From the NCBI GenBank assembly GCA_022702545.1, contig JAHRBC010000004.1, positions 3,472,001 through 3,536,000 on the forward strand: a stretch of 64,000 nucleotides of DNA. The letters run 5' to 3'. Each line of letters begins with the position of its first letter. Within the stretch, counting starts at the first letter, position 1. Of the stretch, positions 34,321 through 44,982 are shown piece by piece. The notes under the pieces are model-generated. The model was not told where the DNA came from, made no database searches, and saw only the letters and a program-made list of their open reading frames with translations. The translations under genes and the position numbers were made by a program. This DNA comes from Phycomyces nitens (taxonomy: Eukaryota; Mucoromycota; Mucoromycetes; Mucorales; Phycomycetaceae).

Positions 34321-35837
34321 GTTCTATCAATAAATAATTATTAATATATTTTGACAATTGGAATATGGTCAGTATACTTGCAAGTAAAGAGGTTGACTGA
34401 AAATAATGAATCGTCTTGTAGTTTTATTGTTATTTAACAGCATTGTGTACACTCTTGTTCTATATCTAGACATCTTTTTCAACCTAATAAACTATAAATT
34501 ACAAAGATATGAAAATGACGGCAGGCATATTCTTTTGGATTATCATTTTTATTGCCCGCATTTTATCAGGGTCAAACAGCCTTTTAATACAAAGTATTTA
34601 TTTTTCCTTTTTATTTTTTATATTCTTTTGTGCCTAAATATTACCGCAAAATACTCTGATAATTAATTCTTTTCTTTCTCTTGTAAATATATTTTTTACT
34701 CAATATATTTTATTATTCATAGGTAACTGCTTATAAATATATAATGGGGTCTCTCTATTGCACATGTCTGTATATCCAAAGGTAAGATCATATTATGCTA
34801 AAGCTCTTCTTTATTAACCAAATCACTCTTTTGTATGTAGCCGCAAATTCTATTTTTCTATCCATCTCAATATAATATTCTGGTAAACCTTTTATATTAT
34901 AAATATGTTCTCTTTAATAATATCTATCACAGATGTCTTGCTATGCTCTTGTATGAATTCCCAATTGAAATTATCTGGCCATTCCAACGACTATATCTTG
35001 TAAGTGAACCAATATTTTAGTATTATATATTGCCTATCTACAAATATTAACATATATCTATTAGACAATGATTATTTGTTGGCATAATACAGAGGGTCTA
35101 TCAAAGGTTCTGTTTATTATATTAAAAATGTAAGTATAAGAATGAATGATTTATATAAAAATAATTTACTAACAATCTTCTCTTTTACTTTTAGACAGTA
35201 TTGGCTTTCTCTCAGCTAGGTAAGTATCCTGGCTCTATTAAGAACCAGTTCATGGTGCCGACCAAGAAATATCGATTGGTAAAATAGATATACCAAAGAA
35301 ATAATCTAGAGACTAGAATGTATAGCGCAAATGTATTTTTTTATCAAATAAAACGAAAAATAAAAATTTTCAGAATCTATTGCTCCAAAAAAAAACAACA
35401 AACCAGGGAGGCTTGTTTGCATAGAATAACTACAATTACCTTGCCATAGTCTACAATCATCCTTGATGGACTGTTAAAACATACTATAAAACCCACTATA
35501 AAATATAATGAAAGATAAAACTGGTTGTTTGTAAGTGGCCAATCTCCCCTGACACAAACTGTCTGTGTATCATAAAATACAATGCAAAAAAGGGTAGATC
35601 GACTAGGAATATATTGTGGCTACAATGTATATTTAAGTTTTGCACTGTTTGAGGGCATTTAAATATTCTACATTGGATTCTTGTACACCAGTAGGTAGGA
35701 TGATTCAGTTCACCCCCATATCTTTTTAGTCTACTACGGATCACGATTATATATTACCAAAAGCATAGTAAAACTATACAATTAAGTAGCTTATTTTATA
35801 AGTTTTATCTACATAATACCCTTAGACTTTTGTAGTG
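34321..35837. other. Right sub-terminal non-coding region of element E
   Basis: About 1.5 kb, no gene seen. Expected to contain the partner promoter and leader exon. Ends in the terminal repeat TTTTGTAGTG. Confidence 0.6.
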
Positions 35838-35928
35838 ATAACTACCCTTTTTTTTGCACTAAAAAACGGTAACAGCTACCGAAATCGCCTTATACAGAGT
35901 CTTTACTACCGTTTTTTCCGCCGTAGTG
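35838..35928. repeat. Right terminal and sub-terminal repeat of element G
   Basis: ACGGTAACAGCTACCG (itself palindromic), CTACCGTTTTTTCCGCCGTAGTG. Mirror of 7754-7810; followed by TAT. Confidence 0.7.
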
Positions 35929-35931
35929 TAT

Positions 35932-36117
35932 GAGTCAAACTATCTAAATTAATTACTTTTTACTCAAGACACATTGGTTATCTCTTTATGAGAGGTGATA
36001 AGAATATGTCTTGGTTTTACAAAAAGGGGAACCAATCGGTATAACATTGAGGACATATGTTAAAAGCATTACCGATTGGATATCTGATTATCTGAGTTAT
36101 TATTTGCTATGCCAACT
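35932..36117. repeat. LTR-like repeat, copy 3, right portion
   Basis: Continues copy 3 after element G and ends GCCAACTCTGACA like the other two copies. The middle part is too diverged to align confidently by eye; end coordinate approximate. Confidence 0.45.
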
Positions 36118-36231
36118 CTGACATGTATATTAAAGCTTGACCAATTTGACTATGTTTACAGTGAATTGGAAGATAGCCTAGATCAGGAATGTGTTATTTT
36201 GGATCTGGGTTGTTCTTCCAATGCTATAACA

Positions 36232-37202
36232 CAGCCAATATTGGTCAAACCACTGGGAATCATAAACGAGGATAAAAGAGTAAAAAGAGGATAGAAAGAT
36301 AGATACTTTTTATTCAATGAAATATTGTCCTCTTTTATATCTTTTGTAAACCTACTCAGCCATCATAAATGTCTATTTCGGTTTCTAATCTACTTTTGTT
36401 ATAACTAATGTCTTCTAGGTCTTCAGAGAGCAAAAGGGAATCAATTCAGTCGTCATTCTCAAAAGAGAACTCTGTGTAATTGTCATCCTGATTGGCTGAC
36501 ATTAATTCAGGCACGACAATGAGATGCAAAACTGTAACAACTTGTTGTGCCTGAATTAATGTCAGCCAATCAGGATGACAATTACACAGAGTTCTCTTTT
36601 GAGAATGACGACTGAATTGATTCCCTTTTGCTCTCTGAAGACCTAGAAGACATTAGTTATAACAAAAGTAGATTAGAAACCGAAATAGACATTTGTCAGG
36701 TATCGATCTGGTATTTCTTTTCTGGCACTTGTAACTAAGTCGCAGAATCAAATACCACTGGGGATCGTCAAGTTCAAAGAATAGTTTTTAGGTAATCGAT
36801 AGATGCTTTTTATTGATACAAATCCTTTTACTATTTATACAAAATATAATCGGATTTAAGGCTAAATGTATAGCTACGTTAATATGTCTTAGATGATGAT
36901 TGTCCAGTAGGATATACTGACAAGATATTCGCAATCTAAGACATTTGAGACATTTGAGACATTTTCCAAAACATATGCAAGAAGACCAATCGGCAAGGTC
37001 TGAGTGTTTACCCAACAAGGTCAACCATTACTGGTTACCTATTAAGAGCCGATTTCGGTCACCGATGTCAACTCTGACACATTTATGATGGCTGAGTAGG
37101 TTTACAAAAGATATAAAAGAGGACAATATTTCATTGAATAAAAAGTATCTATCTTCTATCCTCGTTTACGATTCCCAGTGGGTTTGACCAATATTGGCTG
37201 TT
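36232..37202. repeat. Long inverted repeat (arms about 280 bp) with an LTR inside one arm
   Basis: Left arm 36232-36516; right arm 36541-36693 continued at 37081-37202; centre near 36528. The inner 150 bp of the arms appear identical when reverse-complemented, and the outer part differs by a small indel. The right arm is interrupted by the 386-bp LTR at 36694-37079, so the uninterrupted left arm serves as the empty-site control. Confidence 0.9.
36694..37079. repeat. Solo LTR, copy 2, complete (386 bp)
   Basis: TGTCAGGTATCG...TCAACTCTGACA, with CATT (or CATTT if the first base is excluded) on both sides as target duplication. The left arm of the surrounding palindrome reads GACATTTATGATGG without it, showing the pre-insertion site. 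No retroelement body of this LTR family is in the window. Confidence 0.85.
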
Positions 37203-37453
37203 GTCGTGCCTAATTTTGGTGAAACAAGCTCTAGTGACTTGTCTTTACAAATGAGGCATGATTTGAAATGATTATTCATCTGTTTGTAATTACAGAAATT
37301 TGTAATCCGTTTATAATAATTTTGTAAGAACATTAGACACCTCTTCAGTGTAGTCAAAGATGAATAATCATTTAGAAAACTATATAAGATATCCAAATTC
37401 AAAACAATAAAAATTATCTTTTATCCTCTCTCTTATTTTGAATACTCCTGTGT
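37203..37453. other. Non-coding
   Basis: No gene. A 13-bp inverted pair AATGATTATTCAT / ATGAATAATCATT lies near 37267 and 37358. Confidence 0.5.
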
Positions 37454-37565
37454 ATTAAAGCTTGACCAATTCGACTACGTTTACAGTGAATTGGAAGATA
37501 GCCTAGATCAGGAATGACACTGTTTTATAGCATTGGAAGAACAACCCAGATCCAAAATGATAAAC

Positions 37566-37638
37566 TGGAGAAGCTGGGCGTCGATCCCAGTGCCTCTCGC
37601 ATGCTAAGCGAGCGCTCTACCATTTGAGCTACATCCCC
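37566..37638 (-). tRNA. tRNA-Ala (AGC)
   Basis: A 73-nt cloverleaf on the minus strand: acceptor GGGGATG, D arm GCTC...GAGC, anticodon arm CTCGC-TTAGCAT-GCGAG (anticodon AGC), T arm CTGGG...CCCAG, acceptor 3' strand CTTCTCC and discriminator A. No intron. One acceptor pair is T-T (position 6 with 67), where tRNA-Ala usually has T-A, so the copy could be slightly impaired or a pseudo-copy. G3-T70, the alanine identity pair, is present. Confidence 0.9.
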
Positions 37639-39614
37639 ATATACTTGACACATCCGTGGTGGGATTTTCCAGCTACGCCCAAAAGTAGCCCGTGTGACTC
37701 AGAACGATGACGTTGACCTTGAAACGTCATCATTTTTCCCCCTTTATTTTCAACTCTCAAGTCACGTGACCACAGAACTTGACACGTCACTCGCTTTCCC
37801 TCCTCGCCAACACTAAATCACCTGACCGCTGGTCTTGAAACGTCACCCTTTCCCTCCTCATCGTCGATCCCAGATCACCTGACTGCTGGTCTTGAAAACA
37901 AACCGATCGACTTCTTTATTTTAAATTGAACTTTCACTTCTTTTAGTTTCCTTTTATGTAAATTTTGTCGTTGTCTAAGTCTGATCCATATTTTTGGGAT
38001 CATCTTTCTTTTCTTTTTTCATTTTATTCTGAACAAAACCCGTTGATCGGTAGATCAACTCCAAGAGGATCCGTGGATCCAGTTGTAACTCTTGAAAATG
38101 CCAAATTCTTCGAATTTGACTTTTGTATAAATAAGGACAAGTTTGTCCTCGAAATAAAATCATCATTGGACCGTTCTATTCTTTTTACTTATCTGAAGCC
38201 AACTTGAGTATCGTCCTGAAGGAGTACTAAGTTGTGTCCGTTCTGTTTTCTGTTCTGTTTTCCGTTTTCCGTCCGTTTTTCTCTTTCTCTTGTTCTGCCC
38301 CGATTCCTGTTGGTTTCTCTCTCTGTTCTCTCTGTCTTCCATCTGTTTTCCTCTGTCTTTCTCTTTGTTCCGTCTGTTTTCCGTTTGTCTTTCTTGTTCT
38401 GTCTCTGTTTTCCGTTTTCTGTTTTCTATTTTCTTGCGAAGTCCGAACTCCTTCCAAGAATATCATTTATCAAACAATTCTGACCAGTTGCTTCACAACC
38501 CATAACTCAACACGTGTCATACTCTTGACACGGGTGTTGTAGTTTTTCCAGCTTCGCCCACTTTCGCAAGCAACGTCATCCTTTTCCAGACTGCCTTGCC
38601 AGAAAGAGTGACGTCGTGTCCAGTCAATATGGCGACGTCACTCATATTGCATCGCAAGTCACTTTTTACCCATATACCTCTTTACACTTCCATCTTTATC
38701 TCCCATTATCTGCATTTCAATTATCATTCTTGTGTCCACCTTTTGTCATCTATCTCATTTTCTCTTTCCCCATGTTCCTGTCTGTGCGCATTTATCCTTA
38801 TCTTCACTCTACATTTTTCTCACATATCTATATTTTCTTTATCATTATTGTCACCCATTTTTACATTATCATCCTTACTGCACATCTTGTTTTCTCATAT
38901 TTTCATATCTCTGTCTTGTCTTATCATTTTACATTTTACACAATCTCTCATTATCCGTATCCATTATCTCATATTACTGTTCTATTTTTCATTCACACAC
39001 CCAATTCCTATATTTTATTATTAATCAATTCATCATTCATCACTAAGTAACATTTTACGAAGTCTATATAAGAGACCAAAATTTCAATCAATAAACATCA
39101 TCAGTTATCTCTCTCTTATTTTCCGTCCCTGAATTAGTGAATTGTCTTGTATAGAAATTCCTAAACATACTTCGTGCCAAGATTGATTTTTCTTTTCATC
39201 CTTTTCCCTTTTCCCTGATTTTGTAACTTCCCAGTACCTTACTGTCAACTTGATTAATTGTCCTGAGCGAAATTATCTAGTTCTCTCTCTCTATTTGTAT
39301 TCCTATCCCTTGTATCCATTGCTGTCAAGAATATATCTAACTGTCCCGAGCGAAGTTCATATATCTCTGTCTATTTCTTCATTTTCTCTTCTTTTGTCCT
39401 CTTGCTGTCTTTGAATTGTGGTTCTACCCCCGTTATATTCATTCTTTATCGCACCCTCGTTATTGTCAATGTGAGGTATTCAATTTACTATATTTTTCTG
39501 ACTCGTTTTCACTCACAACAAACTCAACACGCGTCATTAGCCAGTTTGCTAAAAATATATTTGCTTAATCCATCCAAAATCCAGATTAATCCATTGAATA
39601 TCTCGCCCAAAACG
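37639..39614 (+). other. 5' region of a LINE, pyrimidine-rich, with repeated CGTCA boxes
   Basis: Two related segments near 37646 and 38523 (each CTTGACAC...TTTTCCAGCT(A/T)CGCCC) flank repeated pieces with ACGTCA or TGACGT cores (37708, 37725, 37786, 37845, 38570, 38611, 38633). 38225-38450 and 38650-39000 are strongly T/C-rich. No convincing gene: long frames here follow from the low complexity. I read it as the 5' untranslated/promoter region of the LINE whose ORF1 starts at 39615; the exact 5' end is not certain but may lie at the tRNA. Confidence 0.55.
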
Positions 39615-40625
39615 ATGCATCCATTGACCAAACCAACACATCCATTACGCTTGTCACCTCACCTGTCACCACAAAAAATTTCAGACAATTCTGACAACTT
39701 TTCATTTTTGCAATCAGAAATGTCAATGCAATTAGCATCATCAACCATGATGGGATTACCATCTGAGCTCATCTCATTCATGCACAACATGCAGGCTGAA
39801 TTCACTGAATTGTGCCAAAGAACTGACAAATTGGAATCTCTGGCCTCTGCTAATGTCGGATTAACTCAGCAATTAGCTGATGCCCACAAACAAATTGCCA
39901 ATCTCCAATTGCAATTGCAATCTCAAGAACAATCTGTTTATAATTCAAATTCCGCTAGTGCACAGACCACTCCCAAAACCAAAGAACCTGGTACTGAAGC
40001 CTCTACCTGGGCTACTGCTACTGCTGCCCATCTCTCTCCTATTGCTCCCAAAGAGATATCTCTTGTTAGGACACCTAAAGCACCTTCTGCCCGCCGTATT
40101 GCTGCATCAACACACATGTTCACTATCCCTACTGGCCCCACTGGCTACCAATATGTGTATATCCTATGTTCACGTCGCCTTACCCATAGGGAAGTGCATA
40201 GCTCTCTGAAGACCCTTGGTATTGATATTAGCCGCCTGTTAGACATCAATTTTCCTGCCCGTGGAGTTATTGGTATTCTCATCAATAACCAGTTCTCTAC
40301 CCAGTTCCAAGACAAGCTCTCTACTGCAGGTGTTGAGATTCTTGATGCATTTGACCCTCTGGACCCTAACAATGTTGCTGACCCAAAGTATAACACCCTG
40401 TCTGAATCACAGCGTGCTGATACTGCTGCTATTCTTCATCATGATCGTTGTATCCAGGCCCTCAAGTATCTCCGTCCCCATGTTGCAATTCCTGTTGGCC
40501 ATTTCTTCTGTAATGAAGGTTGGATTACTGCTGAAGATGTCCCTGCCCGCCCTCTGCCAGGTTCTGAAATGACTTTTCCTCAATTCAAACGTGGACATAC
40601 TGGATCTGTTACTATGTCTGAATGA
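39615..40625 (+). CDS. LINE ORF1 protein, 336 aa
   Basis: ATG at 39615 is the first true ATG of an open frame reaching 40625; the frame is open further upstream but only with non-ATG starts. It has a helical, coiled-coil-like stretch (LPSELISFMHNMQAEF through QQLADAHKQIANLQLQLQSQ), then a Ser/Thr/Ala-rich linker, then a folded C-terminal part (YQYVYILCSRRLTHREVHSS, LRPHVAIPVGHFFCN). No zinc knuckle seen. The coiled coil plus C-terminal domain and the position directly before an endonuclease ORF fit a LINE ORF1 (RNA-binding chaperone). It overlaps the ORF2 start as ATGA. Confidence 0.7.
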   Translation: MHPLTKPTHPLRLSPHLSPQKISDNSDNFSFLQSEMSMQLASSTMMGLPSELISFMHNMQAEFTELCQRTDKLESLASANVGLTQQLADAHKQIANLQLQLQSQEQSVYNSNSASAQTTPKTKEPGTEASTWATATAAHLSPIAPKEISLVRTPKAPSARRIAASTHMFTIPTGPTGYQYVYILCSRRLTHREVHSSLKTLGIDISRLLDINFPARGVIGILINNQFSTQFQDKLSTAGVEILDAFDPLDPNNVADPKYNTLSESQRADTAAILHHDRCIQALKYLRPHVAIPVGHFFCNEGWITAEDVPARPLPGSEMTFPQFKRGHTGSVTMSE

Positions 40626-40734
40626 GTGAAATATCTCTAGGACTTTGGAATGCTAATGGCCTCCAACCTCGTGCTATTCACGATGTCCTCCAACACTGTC
40701 ACTCCTTACATATCCTCTTCATTACTGAAACATG
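40622..40734 (+). pseudogene. LINE ORF2 start: apurinic endonuclease N-terminus, cut by element C
   Basis: ATGAGTGAAATATC overlaps the ORF1 stop (TGA at 40623-40625). The translation has LGLWNANGLQPRAIHDVL and ILFITET, the first two blocks of the LINE AP-endonuclease (WNANGL with the metal-binding Asn; E of ITET). It stops at ATG (40732-40734) where CACTA element C begins, so the rest of ORF2 must lie beyond the window. Confidence 0.8.
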
Positions 40735-40966
40735 CACTGCAAAAATGGTGTTAAATCAATGATTAATTGTGGGGTGTTATTATCAATAACAGTATATGAA
40801 AAATTGCAACTCAGGGAAAATCCTTTGGTTAGTATCATTGACAGATATAAGCATGTCTTATTGGTTAGATAGATTACGGAGTACCTGAAAGTAATAATAA
40901 AACTATAAAGGAACAGGCAATAAACTACTGCTATTATATATTCTCTTTTGATATAAACCCTAAAAA

Positions 40967-42213
40967 ATGTTTGCCATTCCCAATGCTAATGAAGTTGAAT
41001 GCCGATGCTCGAAATGCGTTTGCAATCCTGCTGGCTACATGATCACTGCCAAAAGAACTGCCAAGCGTCATGCTCAGAGTGACAAAGACAGAGAATTGGA
41101 TAGAAATATCAATCGTAAATAAAATGGCTATTATATAGTGTGGGCTGTAATATTAATAATATTTTAAATAGTCTTGCCCGTCCATCAAAGCAGTGTTGAT
41201 GTGGACATGGAAGCAATTGAATTTGAAGAGGACATTGAATGTACATAGTATTTTATTTTTTATACTCAATATACACTTTACTTATGCTCGGCTTTAATAG
41301 ATGACAGTTACTCTAATGATGTACCGTCATCCATGGAATATCCCGATGGGTTCTTACCTCTTTCGGCCAAAGATTTTCTTTTTGGAACAGATGAGCTCAT
41401 TGAAGAATATTCATCTGAGCATGAATTGTCTGATGAAGATGCCAAGGAAGAAGAGGCCGAGCAGGGTGAAGGTCAGCAATAAACAAGTGTTGCTAGTGCC
41501 TTTGGATAAAAGATATTAATATTTAATTATCATTAATACTCACAGAGAATTCAGCCAATCTTCCTGAAGATCCATGGCATAGATTGATAGCCATTTTTCT
41601 TGTCATGTTTATTTCTTCCTTTGTTGTTGATGAGGGTGCCGTGATATTGATTTCATTCATTAACGCAATCTTGGAGCACTATGGGGAAAGCTTCAGACTC
41701 CCAACAAGTATCCCCGGTTTAAAGAAGATGACTGGATACAGTGCTATGACAAGTGGTGTGTCAACATTTGTTGCATGCAGTGATTGTCACACTCTGTATA
41801 AAAGCAATAGTGAAGTACCTACTTGTTGTACTGGAAAGAAACTTGGCCGCCAGAATGAATGTGGAAACAGTCTGTTCAAGTCTGGAATTAGTAATGGATT
41901 GACTGCAAAGCGCACTTTTGTATACAACTTGCTGAAAACTGCCTTGGCAAAGCTTTTCAAGTGTCCTTCATTTGAAACAGCCATCAACATGTGGAATCGT
42001 GGTCCAAAGGTTCCTGGCACCATGTTTGATGTTTATGATGGAAAGATGTGGAAGGAGTTTGTGGACGAGGACGGCATGCAGTTTGTGGCCAAAGAAAGAT
42101 CATTGCTGTTAACACTCAACATCAATTGGTTCCAGCCTTTCGATGGAGTAACTTATTCTTGCGGTGCGATATATCTTACCATCAACAATTTGCCAAGAGA
42201 TGAATGTAATAAG
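40967..42213 (+). pseudogene. Element C transposase, 5' part, split by element D
   Basis: Exons 40967-41114, 41172-41240, 41301-41471 and 41546-42213, phase 1 introns. Finger C-R-C-S-K-C ... TAKRHA; acidic exons 2-3; the core begins with LIAIFLVMFISSFVVDEG, VACSDC, MFDVYDGKMWKEF and SLLLTLNINWFQPFDGV. Note Asn where relatives have the first catalytic-type Asp (NIN versus NID), so this copy may have been dead before it was split. It ends at NLPRDECNK, where element D enters (TSD AAG), and resumes at 48313. Confidence 0.88.
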
Positions 42214-42243
42214 CACTGCAAAAATATGTTCCTTTTACATATG

Positions 42244-43665
42244 TAAAATAATATGAAATTCTGAGTGAAATAAAAGATTTTACTCAGACTTTGAGTAATA
42301 TTTTACTATTCAGACAGATATTATTTCTACCTATAATTCTTTTATTTATCCTAAGGATGGAAACACTCTCATAAAGAACTATAGTATTACCATACACAAA
42401 CTGACTATAAATTACTTTTTTTTTAAAAAAAAAACAGATGTTCTTGTATAACGTTGCATTTTTGTTTTCTTTTAAGAATCAAGAAAACAATGGTTTAAAG
42501 ATTATAGAAACGCGCAAATGTTTTATTTCACGTATCAATGGTGGCATTTTATTGGACTATATTTTAACTGTCACTATAATAACAGCTTCTTATTGAACAG
42601 CTACATAGTTCTCACACTTTTTATAAATATTTTTATGGAAAATCATTTATGAATAGTTTATTTTATTATTTTTATTTTTAGGAGAATATTATTTAGAATT
42701 TTGTTCTAGACCTAGATTTCAAAAATATTACTCATCTATATAGTATACCTTTTGATATATAGACACAGTATGGGTAGGTACTCCTTGTAAAAGACAAATA
42801 AAGCAGGAGAGTTTCTTGTGAATAGATATTTATATATCTGTGATAAAAGAAGTAACAGATATTAATTTTTAAAATAATCCATATTTTTCATTTTGTATTT
42901 ACCCATAAAGCTATATGCAATCATAGAAAAATATTTATTCCAGATTGCAGATATAAAATGTGATAACTAAAGTAGTATTTGGCAAATAGTAAGAGCTTAT
43001 ACAAGATGTTTGCTTACATATTGAGAGTTGCGGGATAAAAACAAAATACAGAACATGGATTGCAATATGTTCAACTAAAAAATAATAAATTAATAAGAGA
43101 AAATATAACGATCTTTTTATATTTACCATGTATATTATCATCAATATCATTTTGAAATATCAGAAAGCCGTGAATCTTTTAAATGAATAATTAGTAAACA
43201 TATAGTTTATCATGATATTATATATACCTTTGTCATAAAAGAAGAGCATATTATACTATATTAATAATATATCAGTAGTTAATATAATATACTTGACGAT
43301 ATAAACAACATGTTTAAAAAATAATAACTTACCAGGGTATTGAAAAATAAAATAAATAGGAAAGAAAAGGAAAAGGAGAATATATTATTTGAAATTTATT
43401 TGAGGTTACCATGAGTCGTATATACTGGGACCCAGTTTTACAGACCAAAATAGATTAATACAGATGATCTTACAGCACTGATTAAAAATGTAAATTATAA
43501 TAAAAATATTTTCAATAAGCATATTGTAGTCTGTCCCCTTTTTATTTTCTAAATATCTTTACCAATAACTGTATTTTGCTTCGTATGTATTTATATGCTG
43601 AATAGGCAAAATATAATATTTTAATATATTCATATATTGTTATATTTATAAAATACATATAGAAA
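42244..43665. other. Left sub-terminal non-coding region of element D
   Basis: About 1.4 kb, very AT-rich, no gene. Position and length match the partner-side arms of elements A, E and F (1.5-1.6 kb). Confidence 0.6.
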
Positions 43666-44889
43666 ATGTCTTCTAGCTCAAGAAACTCTAATCGCAGATC
43701 AAATGCTAATGAACAGCCTGGCAGTTCTTCCCAGGGGGCAGGTAATCAGCCAAAACGCCGCAGACTTGCCCCAAGATCTGAGACAGTCAGAAATGATGAT
43801 GAGGGATATAAAGAACTCTCTGGACAGATGGCATCGATGAGTCGCCAGCTTAGAAAGATGTATGACATGCAGGCTAGCTCAGCAAACACAGTGAGCATGT
43901 TCATGAATGCTCATGCCAATGGTGTTTTTAATGGAGCACCTGCTGGCCCAGTTTTGCCAGCAACTATCTCTCCTTCTGTTCCTGCTCAGCCTTCTCTCAG
44001 TGAGAGTCAGATGAGTGCGATCATTTTGGTATAGATAATCTTGACAGAGTATAATAATATATAATCTAATAAAAATATACAGGACTTGATCCATGAGAAA
44101 ATGTGGATAAGGGACTTAAAGTCCAACGATCCCATTGAGATTGCTGAGAATGAAGCCAGGAGAAAATGGAATACTGATCAATGGATTGATCATCAGGACA
44201 ATGTCAAGATTGTCAAATATCTGAGAGAGTATATACTCTCACAGCCTCGTGCTGCTGGATTTTGGCCAAGTATGGTAGTTGCTAAAATCAAAAACAACTA
44301 CAAGACCTTCTACCGAAGTGTTAACATGTCAGAGGAGGCAGGCATTATCAAGAAGCATAATGCACGCATCAATAGCCGAATGAGAGAGGTAATTATAAGA
44401 AAAATATTAATGTACATGGTTATCTTATATTCTAAAAATATTAACAGATTCTTAATCGCCGCATTATTACCTATGAGACCAACTGGGAGATCATAGATGC
44501 TGAGATGGGTCCAAAAGAAGGAAATGCTCATGAGATGGCATATCTCAATGTTCTTCGAAAAGAGGTTATGTCAGATGGTGAATCAGGTGTTGAGGATTTT
44601 GGTGAAGGTGTCAGCCTGAAGGTTGTAAAGATTGCTTGCCCCAGTTGGAGAAGTGATGAGGTAATTATTTTCAATTTGTATTTGTTGCAGCACAAGTTAA
44701 AACTAATGACAAAAACAGTTAAACAGACTCTTGGCAATAATTGATCGCATTTCTAAAGACCGTGACTTGAGAAAGGGGCAGTCAAAGTCAAAACCAAAGA
44801 CCCCTAGAATCCAAAGAGGAGTTAAAGTTGTCCCTGTCCCCACTTCTCTGTCTACCATCTTGCCTCCCTGGTCAATTAGAGATGAATAA
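43666..44889 (+). CDS. Element D partner protein (TnpA-like candidate), intact, 350 aa
   Basis: Exons 43666-44028, 44083-44388 (306 bp), 44448-44660 and 44719-44889, phase 0. Exon 1 is Ser/Asn-rich with PKRRRLAPRSE, possibly a nuclear signal, then a helical LSGQMASMSRQLRKMYDMQ. Exon 2: SNDPIEIAENEARRKW, YLREYILSQPRAAGFWP, KIKNNYKTFY. Exon 3: VMSDGESGVEDFGE then CPSWRSDE. Exon 4: LNRLLAIIDRI ... PPWSIRDE. Very close to the element A partner, as are the terminal repeats. An AG (CATATAG) lies 3 nt before the ATG. Confidence 0.87.
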
Positions 44890-44982
44890 ATATATTTTTT
44901 CTTTTTCTCTCTATATTTTATATCAACTGCAAATTGTAAATATAGCTGAAGAGTTTTGACCAATAGATAAATATATTAAAAG

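Larger units (their letters stand above)
29285..35837. mobile_element. CACTA element E (6.55 kb): both genes open, candidate autonomous copy
   Basis: Left end CACTACAAAAATTAAG (29285) and right end CTTAGACTTTTGTAGTG (to 35837) are inverted over CACTACAAAA with further partial match, and both flanks are ATA (29282-29284, 35838-35840). It contains a plus-strand transposase (29870-32871) and a minus-strand partner (33063-34320), convergent with 191 bp between stops, and non-coding arms of about 0.6 and 1.5 kb. No lesion was found in either gene. Confidence 0.85.
7754..35928. mobile_element. CACTA element G, carrying nested Ty3-1 and CACTA E
   Basis: The left end CACTACGGCGGAA (7754) and the right end TTCCGCCGTAGTG (to 35928) are perfect 13-bp inverted repeats, with CGGTAG following on both sides, and both flanks are TAT (7751-7753, 35929-35931). 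Removing Ty3-1 and element E leaves about 3.1 kb, so G is a short, probably internally deleted element. Its remnants are a minus-strand transposase C-terminal gene (8164-8444 plus 26939-27670) and a plus-strand fragment of a second gene (27671-28068). Confidence 0.72.
36128..37557. repeat. Rearranged repeat block: direct and inverted pieces around a palindrome
   Basis: A segment TTAAAGCTTGACCAATT...GATCAGGAATG at 36128-36191 recurs directly at 37454-37517. The adjacent TTTTGGATCTGGGTTGTTC... (36199-36232) recurs inverted at 37523-37557. Between them lies the long inverted repeat described separately. The order suggests two head-to-head copies joined by inversion or aberrant transposition. Confidence 0.65.

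Noticed and set aside
38227..39050. Several 80-140 codon frames rich in Phe, Ser, Leu
   Set aside because: Low-complexity pyrimidine tract of the LINE 5' region.
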